Source: Anderseniella sp. (lineage in GTDB: Bacteria; Pseudomonadota; Alphaproteobacteria; Rhizobiales; Aestuariivirgaceae). Taken from it: a stretch of DNA of 64,000 nt. Of this stretch, positions 58,870 to 64,000 are shown in pieces. The notes beneath the pieces were generated by a model. It was given only the letters and a program-made list of their open reading frames with translations, did no database searches and had not been told where the DNA came from. The DNA lies in NCBI GenBank assembly GCA_030626025.1, contig DAOUPT010000011.1, positions 1 through 64,000 on the forward strand, given 5' to 3'. The position numbers and the translations under genes were made by a program. Position 1 is the first letter of the stretch; each line of letters begins with the position of its first letter.

Positions 58870-60807
58870 TCAGCCAAAAGCCTTCGTTAGAACATCTGAC
58901 ATCCGCTTGGCAAAAGCGGCCGGGTCTTCCGGGCGTTCGCCTTCAAGGATGTAAGCCTGATCAAGCAGCAACAAAGCTGCATCTGATACACTCGACTTGT
59001 CTTTCTTAGCCTGCCCGGCCAAGCTTTTGATCAGCGCATTAGACGCATTGATTTCCAGAATTGGCGCACTGACGCTCATGCTTTCGGCATTTTGCTGGGC
59101 CAGAATTTTTTCCAGATTACGATCAAGGCCTTCAGCACCTGCAACAATACAAACCGGGCTTTCAGTCAAACGGGTCGATTTGCGCACTTCGGCAACCTTG
59201 TCACCCAGTGCATCTTTCATCGCCACCAGCAAGGCGCTAATTTCATCTTCAGCACCCTCATCCTTTTTAGCCTCATCATCTTTAGTTTCAGGTTCGATAT
59301 TCTCAAGATCATCGGCACCTTGGGTAATCGACTTGAACGGCTTGCCGTCAAAACCAAGCGCTGTCCGCACCCAGAAACTGTCAACCGCATCACTTAAATA
59401 CAACACATCAAGACCGCGAGCTTTGTAGCCTTCCAGCTGCGGGCTTTGCGCAACTTTTTCGGCGTTTTCGCCGGTGACATAATAAATCGCCGACTGGTTT
59501 TCCTTCATCCCTGCGACATAATCTTTCAGGGAAACGGTTTCACCTTCACTGGATGAGGTGCGAAAACGGGCCAGTTCAAACAAATCATCACGGCGCTCCA
59601 TGTCCTCATACAAACCTTCTTTGAGGACCGGACCGAAACTCTCCCAGATTTTGGCATATTTGTCAGCATCATTTGTGGCACATTTTTTGAGTTCCGAAAG
59701 AACCTTTCCAGTCACCGCCTTGCGAATTTTTCCAACCGTCGGGTTGTCCTGCAGCATTTCCCGCGACAGATTAAGTGGCATGTCTTCAGAATCAATCACT
59801 CCGCGCACAAAGCGCAGATAGGCTGGCAGCAATTGCGCATCATCAGTAATATAGACCCGACGCACATATAGCTTCTGGCGGCCGCGCCGTTCAGGGTCAA
59901 ACAGGTCGTAGGGTCGTTCGCCCGGCACATAAAGCAGCACCGTATATTCGTTCAGCCCTTCGGCCTTGTAGTGCAATGTCAGTGCCGGATCAGAATAAAC
60001 CCCGGAAACCGCCCCAAAAAATTCCTTGTGCTGAGCTTCGGTAATATCGGCTTTTGACCGCGTCCAGATCGCATTACCGGCATTGAGTTGCCGCGGCTCC
60101 GCGCCATCAAGGGCAATCGGATAGGTTATATGGTCAGAATAAGTGGTGACAATCTGTTCAATCCGAGATTCTTCGAGATATTCCAGCGCATCATCACGCA
60201 GTGACAGATAGATTTCCGTACCGCGGGTGCGCGCATCATCACCAACAGCTTCTTCAATGCTGTAGGAACCCTCACCATCAGATGTCCACTTCCAGCATTT
60301 GTCTTCCCCGGCCTTGTGGGAAACAACCTCAACCTTGTCAGCTACCATAAACGCCGAATAAAACCCGATGCCAAACTGACCAATCAGATTGACATCATCA
60401 CCGTCTTTGGCGGCACTGGCCATCTCCATAAACGCCTGTGTACCCGAACGGGCAATGGTGCCAAGATTTTCAACCAGTTCATCATGGCTCATACCAATGC
60501 CGTTATCACCGATGGCAATGGTTTTATTGTCTTTATCAATCGCAATAGCGATGCCAAGATCGCTCTCCTTGCCCATCAGGTCCGGGTTCTGGATTGCCTC
60601 ATAACGCAGCTTGTCGCAAGCATCAGCACCATTGGAAATCAGTTCACGCAAAAAGATCTCACGTTCAGAATAAACCGAATGGACCATCAGTTTTAACAGC
60701 TTGGAGACGTCAGCCTGAAACGCGTGCGATTCGGACTTTGATTTTTTTGCAGTTTTCTTAGTGGTTTTTTTCGTTGCCGGTTTCTTAACCGCTGGTTTCT
60801 TGACCAT
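58870..60807 (-). CDS. htpG: Molecular chaperone HtpG (Hsp90) with lysine-rich N-terminal extension
   Basis: The 645-residue protein is bacterial Hsp90. The ATP-binding N-domain shows YSEREIFLRELISNGADACDKLR, GDNGIGMSHDEL, LIGQFGIGFYSAFMVADKV and GTEIYL. The middle domain carries YVRRVYITDD and RGVIDSEDMPLNLSREMLQ, and the C-terminal dimerisation domain follows. Before the conserved start there is an extra tail of about 25 residues, nearly all Lys, Ala, Pro and Thr (VKKPAVKKPATKKTTKKTAKK), which is unusual for HtpG. The ATG at 60807 has AAGGA upstream and is used here. Confidence 0.95.
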   Translation of the reverse strand: MVKKPAVKKPATKKTTKKTAKKSKSESHAFQADVSKLLKLMVHSVYSEREIFLRELISNGADACDKLRYEAIQNPDLMGKESDLGIAIAIDKDNKTIAIGDNGIGMSHDELVENLGTIARSGTQAFMEMASAAKDGDDVNLIGQFGIGFYSAFMVADKVEVVSHKAGEDKCWKWTSDGEGSYSIEEAVGDDARTRGTEIYLSLRDDALEYLEESRIEQIVTTYSDHITYPIALDGAEPRQLNAGNAIWTRSKADITEAQHKEFFGAVSGVYSDPALTLHYKAEGLNEYTVLLYVPGERPYDLFDPERRGRQKLYVRRVYITDDAQLLPAYLRFVRGVIDSEDMPLNLSREMLQDNPTVGKIRKAVTGKVLSELKKCATNDADKYAKIWESFGPVLKEGLYEDMERRDDLFELARFRTSSSEGETVSLKDYVAGMKENQSAIYYVTGENAEKVAQSPQLEGYKARGLDVLYLSDAVDSFWVRTALGFDGKPFKSITQGADDLENIEPETKDDEAKKDEGAEDEISALLVAMKDALGDKVAEVRKSTRLTESPVCIVAGAEGLDRNLEKILAQQNAESMSVSAPILEINASNALIKSLAGQAKKDKSSVSDAALLLLDQAYILEGERPEDPAAFAKRMSDVLTKAFG

Positions 60808-61216
60808 CTCATATCCTTGAACAAAGCAAATATTGAAATTCGACCGCATATATCGGTCATTGTGCTGTCAGGTTCAAGGGGTGTTGAAGGTCTTAACCTT
60901 AAAATAAAAAAAGACCCGGCTCTGATTACGCGAAACACTGGAAGGGGCTGGGGGGCTGAGATATCCAGTGGCTTCAAAACTAGCCGGGCCTTTGAGGCAA
61001 CATCAACAATCTGGAGTTGGAATTTGTCACCAATAAGGCGACAAATTGGCCATTTAAGGACTCCGGCATAACCTTGCATTTTCTGAAAAACTGCGCCATC
61101 ATTCGACAATGACAGATCAGCGGACGCGAAAAGCAACGCTTTTTAAGGACTAGCGCCATTGCGGCACGCAGCATGCGTGGCACCTGAACGCAAACTAATC
61201 CGAGAGGAAATACGAG
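60808..61216. other. Intergenic region between htpG and DUF2794, with a long-range stem
   Basis: These 409 bp must hold the divergent promoters of htpG and the DUF2794 gene. Complementary segments AAGACCCGGCT (near 60912) and AGCCGGGCCTT (near 60983) could form an 11-bp stem with one mismatch, enclosing about 60 nt, preceded by a run of A. A small RNA or terminator is possible. No open frame with family support is seen. Confidence 0.35.
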
Positions 61217-61615
61217 TTGAGTGACCTGGAACCAATAATTTCACTGCGTCCCCGCCATCTCACACGAGACAGGGGCCGCAGCAAAAACCAACCTCAGCAG
61301 AAACATGTTCCGCCTATACAAATCGCTTTTGACCGGCACGAACTCAACACCATTTTATCGGTTTACGGCCATCACGTTGCCGCTGGCGACTGGCGTGACT
61401 ACGCCATCGATTTTGGCCGTGAACGGGCTGTCTTTTCAATCTTCAAACGCACCTCGGAATGCCCGCTCTACCGCGTTGAAAAAGACCCTAAACTAGCCAA
61501 AAAACAAGGTGCCTATTCAGTAACAGACCAAACCGGCCGCATTCTAAAACGCGGCCATGATCTGGCCCAGGTGCTAAAAGTGCTGGCTTTAAAACCCAGG
61601 CTTTCAGTGGTTTAA
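61217..61615 (+). CDS. DUF2794 family protein
   Basis: The 132-residue protein matches DUF2794, a small alphaproteobacterial family: FDRHELNTILSVYGHHVAAGDWRDYAIDF and VFSIFKRTSECPLYRVEKDPKLAKKQGAYSV. Its function is unknown. The start is a TTG at 61217 with GAGAGGA nine bases upstream; no ATG fits. A bidirectional terminator at 61626 separates it from the convergent Bax-inhibitor gene. Confidence 0.87.
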   Translation: MSDLEPIISLRPRHLTRDRGRSKNQPQQKHVPPIQIAFDRHELNTILSVYGHHVAAGDWRDYAIDFGRERAVFSIFKRTSECPLYRVEKDPKLAKKQGAYSVTDQTGRILKRGHDLAQVLKVLALKPRLSVV

Positions 61616-61625
61616 GCGGGCAATA

Positions 61626-61655
61626 AAAAACCCCGAACTTTCATCCGGGGTTTTT
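61626..61655. terminator. Bidirectional Rho-independent terminator
   Basis: AAAAACCCCG and CGGGGTTTTT form a perfect 10-bp stem with a 10-nt loop, with A-rich and T-rich tracts on the two sides. It serves the convergent DUF2794 (plus) and Bax-inhibitor-1 (minus) genes. Confidence 0.85.
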
Positions 61656-61675
61656 CGTTTTTCTGTCAAACAATA

Positions 61676-62413
61676 TCAGTCGCTGTTGGCAATACCCAGA
61701 ATATTCAGGATATGGATAAACAGGGTAATAAAGCTGCCATAGAGCATAAATGCGCCAAAGATGGCTTTGCCCTGAGCGATGCCGTTGTCATCATGTTGCG
61801 AATACATGTTTTTGATCATTTGTGTTTCATAAGCAGTGATGCCGGAAAACAGCAACACAACACCGATTGAGGTGAACAGGCTAAACATGGTGCTTTGGAA
61901 GATAAACACGTTCAGCAATATAGCCACCAATATACCAATAGATGCCATCATGAAAAAGCCGCTAAGGCCGGACATGTCACGCTTTGTGACATAGCCAAAC
62001 AGACTGGCTGAGCCAAAGGTCACCGATGTAATCGCCAGCGCCTGAATAATCAACTGGCCACCGTTAATACCCATAAAGTGAGCAATCATTGGCGAAATCA
62101 GCAGGCCCCACAGAGCCGCATAACCCCAATAAGCTGCATGAGCAACCATGGCGTTACCGCCCATAATCAGGCGTGGAGCAAACCAGCCAAGGCCAAGAAC
62201 ACCGGCAAACAGAACCCACTTCATTGGTCCCATGGCAATAGTCGCCATCAACGGGATGTTGCTAGCCATATAAAGCGTGATAACCGCCGTCAGCGCAATG
62301 CCAAGGCCCATAAAATTGTAGACCCGCAGCATGTAAGAGCGAAGGCCCTCATCTATCTGCACCGCAGTGCGACCGCGCACGCCGGTATTGAGTCTTGATC
62401 TGTAGTCAGCCAT
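61676..62413 (-). CDS. Bax inhibitor-1/YccA family membrane protein
   Basis: The 245-residue protein has seven predicted membrane helices and the BI-1 features: YMLRVYNFMGLGIALTAVITLYMAS, FGSASLFGYVTKRDMSGLSGFFMMASIGILVAILLN, and FSGITAYETQMIKNMY with the conserved acidic residue near the end. Bacterial members act as proton-sensitive calcium leak channels or interact with FtsH. The ATG at 62413 has GAGGG upstream and is preferred over the longer frame from 62440. The gene is monocistronic, ending at the shared terminator. Confidence 0.92.
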   Translation of the reverse strand: MADYRSRLNTGVRGRTAVQIDEGLRSYMLRVYNFMGLGIALTAVITLYMASNIPLMATIAMGPMKWVLFAGVLGLGWFAPRLIMGGNAMVAHAAYWGYAALWGLLISPMIAHFMGINGGQLIIQALAITSVTFGSASLFGYVTKRDMSGLSGFFMMASIGILVAILLNVFIFQSTMFSLFTSIGVVLLFSGITAYETQMIKNMYSQHDDNGIAQGKAIFGAFMLYGSFITLFIHILNILGIANSD

Positions 62414-62528
62414 AAAATTTCCCTCTATCTGGATTGGCAAAATAATAAGTTGGATCGAATATGGTAAATTTCAATCTGATTTGCAAGGTAAACAGCCACA
62501 ACGGTTAATTAAATTGTGGTTAGTTTTG

Positions 62529-62816
62529 TCAGGCCACGCGGTTCATATAATCAGCCAACTCAACATCCAGTTGTGTCACTCCACCTGCAGAATGGGTGGT
62601 CAGCATCACTTCAACCTTATTATAAACGTTAAACCATTCGGGATGATGGTCGATTTTCTCCGCTTTCATCGCCACATCGGTCATCCAGGCAAAAGCTGCC
62701 CTGAAGTTGTTGAATTTAAACGTTTTGCAAAGAGCATCGCGTCCCGCGCATTGAGACCAGCCAGTCAGCTGCGACAGTGCATTTTCGCGTTCCTGATCCG
62801 TCAAAACATCGGCCAT
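62529..62816 (-). CDS. phhB: Pterin-4a-carbinolamine dehydratase
   Basis: The 95-residue protein has the active-site motif KIDHHPEWFNVYNKVEVMLTTHSAGGVTQLD, with the conserved His-His-Pro and later His residues. It dehydrates 4a-hydroxytetrahydropterin formed by aromatic amino acid hydroxylases, or works as a recycling and moonlighting protein. No hydroxylase gene is adjacent. It is divergent from the phosphatase gene by 52 bp. Confidence 0.92.
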   Translation of the reverse strand: MADVLTDQERENALSQLTGWSQCAGRDALCKTFKFNNFRAAFAWMTDVAMKAEKIDHHPEWFNVYNKVEVMLTTHSAGGVTQLDVELADYMNRVA

Positions 62817-62868
62817 ATCAACTCCATTTCATCTAATACCAAACCTCTAATGCCAAATCCGGTGAATC

Positions 62869-63369
62869 ATGTTAACACTTTTTCCCATGAGACCTCGTGT
62901 GAAAAAAGTACTGTTTGTCTGTCTTGGCAACATCTGCCGCTCCTCCATGGCCCATGGCATATTGCAGGCCGAACTGGTCAGACGCGACAGGTCCGGTATT
63001 GAAGTTGATTCGGCTGGCACCAGCAACTGGCATATTGGCAGCCCGCCAGATTCCCGCGCTATTGATATCACTGCCAAACATGATATCGATATTTCCGGTC
63101 AGCAAGCCCGGCAGGTCAGCATCAAGGACTTTGACGATTTCGACCTGATCATTGCCATGGATGCCAACAATTTCGCCGATTTGAAAGCGATGGAACCTGC
63201 CGCCAATCCCAAACAACTGGTCATGTGTCTTGATTTCAGTTCAATGACCAATCGCGGCGATGTGCCCGACCCCTATTACGGTGGAAACGACGGTTTCATC
63301 CACTCTATGACCCTACTGACAGATGCCTGTCAGGGCATCGCAAATCACATCATTTCAGCATCGAGATAA
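62869..63369 (+). CDS. Low-molecular-weight protein-tyrosine phosphatase
   Basis: The 166-residue phosphatase has the P-loop VLFVCLGNICRSSMAHG with nucleophile Cys18 and Arg24, and the general acid in DVPDPYYGG. An ATG at 62887 could also serve as start. Members dephosphorylate protein tyrosines or act on arsenate; no ars genes are near, so the former is more likely. Its last 20 bp overlap the end of the convergent esterase gene. Confidence 0.92.
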   Translation: MLTLFPMRPRVKKVLFVCLGNICRSSMAHGILQAELVRRDRSGIEVDSAGTSNWHIGSPPDSRAIDITAKHDIDISGQQARQVSIKDFDDFDLIIAMDANNFADLKAMEPAANPKQLVMCLDFSSMTNRGDVPDPYYGGNDGFIHSMTLLTDACQGIANHIISASR

Positions 63370-64000
63370 CCACTGGCAACAACCGTCTGACGATTTCATC
63401 AATGCCTTTGGCCGTCGGGTGCAGGCCATCGGGCTGGTTAAGCTCGGGCCGCGATGCAACGCCATCGAGAAAAAATGGATAAAGCACAACCCCGTCAAGC
63501 GCCCCCAAATCAATATAAATCGCTTTGAACCGCTCGCCATAATCCTCGCCCAGATTTGGCGGCGCCAACATTCCGGCCAGCAAAACTTTCTTGCCGCCCG
63601 CCAGCAATTTGGTGACAATGGCGCTTAAAGCTTTGCGTGTAACCGATGGATCAATACCTCGTAGCGCATCATTGGCCCCAAGCTCGACAATAACGATATC
63701 AGCATCATCACCCACCGCCCAATCCAGCCGTTGCAAACCACCGCTGGAAGTATCACCGGAAACACCGGCATTAACAAAGACTGTTTCAAAACCTTTGGCC
63801 GCCAGCGCCTCTTGCAGTTTGACCGGATAGGACTCATCTATGGCCAGACCGTACCCGGCGGTCAGACTATCACCAAACGCCACAATCTTGACTGGCTTTG
63901 CCAAAGCATTCCCGAAAGGTAAAAAAAGCAGCATCAACAAAATTGTGAAAGATCGACGGAATAGTTTCTGTCGCACGTTTAGTGAATCAATTAATGTCAT
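63350..64000 (-). CDS. SGNH-family arylesterase/lysophospholipase (TesA-like)
   Basis: The 216-residue protein has a signal peptide (FTILLMLLFLPFGNALA) and the SGNH blocks: IVAFGDSLTAGYG (Ser45), NAGVSGDTSSGG, ELGANDALRG and QPDGLHPTAKG, which supplies the catalytic Asp and His. It is a periplasmic esterase, thioesterase or lysophospholipase. The frame begins with an ATG on the last base of the window, so the start is probably complete, but a longer N-terminus outside cannot be excluded. An ABC transporter gene often lies divergently upstream in relatives, but that is outside this window. Confidence 0.9.
   Translation of the reverse strand: MTLIDSLNVRQKLFRRSFTILLMLLFLPFGNALAKPVKIVAFGDSLTAGYGLAIDESYPVKLQEALAAKGFETVFVNAGVSGDTSSGGLQRLDWAVGDDADIVIVELGANDALRGIDPSVTRKALSAIVTKLLAGGKKVLLAGMLAPPNLGEDYGERFKAIYIDLGALDGVVLYPFFLDGVASRPELNQPDGLHPTAKGIDEIVRRLLPVVISMLK

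Noticed and set aside
1-64000. tRNA, rRNA, CRISPR arrays, riboswitches
   Set aside because: No cloverleaf-like segments, repeat-spacer arrays or recognisable riboswitch cores were seen by eye on either strand; a covariance-model search would be needed to exclude small RNAs.

Overview
The window looks like chromosomal DNA of a free-living alphaproteobacterium of moderate G+C. Several local gene orders are typical of that class: folM-like/folB/uvrC/pgsA, ilvE next to a MarR regulator/response regulator/histidine kinase trio, ybjN/proC/tRNA-binding protein/ubiK, and the DUF2794 and DUF2853 families. No species is assigned. I found no tRNA, rRNA or CRISPR array and no intact transposase or integrase. 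The first gene is cut by the left edge; the last gene begins exactly at the right edge.

Layout. 0-4.5 kb: RND efflux pair. 4.5-9 kb: AIM24-like protein, pterin/folate genes, uvrC, pgsA. 9.2-10.1 kb: an AT-rich Sel1-repeat gene lodged between pgsA and a second, diverged copy of the pgsA 3' end. 10.2-18.9 kb: small conserved genes, a multicopper oxidase, a MarR regulator, an L,D-transpeptidase, ilvE, and a MarR/two-component operon with a clear inverted-repeat operator. 19-23.3 kb: ybjN, proC, tRNA-binding protein, ubiK, DEAD-box helicase.

23.4-47.8 kb is the centre of interest. Minus-strand genes there account for almost a whole sphingolipid pathway: fatty acyl-AMP ligase, dedicated acyl carrier protein, serine palmitoyltransferase, extended-SDR ceramide reductase candidate, GNAT-type ceramide synthase candidate, lipid hydroxylase, lipid (ceramide) kinase, Tam41-like CTP transferase and CDP-alcohol phosphotransferase. 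The last three share one operon with an LptF/LptG-like permease pair, a HIT protein and a metallophosphoesterase. I infer that this operon builds a phospho-headgroup on ceramide by a CDP-activated route and moves the product to the outer membrane.

The sphingolipid genes are interrupted at 33.8-43.4 kb. The interval between an AEC-family transporter and spt has acted as an insertion slot. It holds an adenylate cyclase, an oleate hydratase, a TetR/acyl-CoA ligase/enoyl-CoA hydratase operon and a lysE-like gene with a nonsense codon. These cargos are separated by extra copies of the AEC 3' end, including a perfect 44-bp direct repeat, and by one chimeric scar in which a diverged spt 3' end is joined to a diverged AEC 3' end. 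The same gene-3'-end duplication is seen at pgsA.

48-64 kb: a BcsS-like outer-membrane protein; a five-gene 2-oxoacid/indolepyruvate:ferredoxin oxidoreductase operon; a 1-Cys peroxiredoxin; a LicC/LicD-like pair that may decorate a surface glycan; htpG with a lysine-rich N-terminus; DUF2794; a Bax-inhibitor-1 protein; pterin carbinolamine dehydratase; a low-molecular-weight tyrosine phosphatase; and an SGNH esterase.
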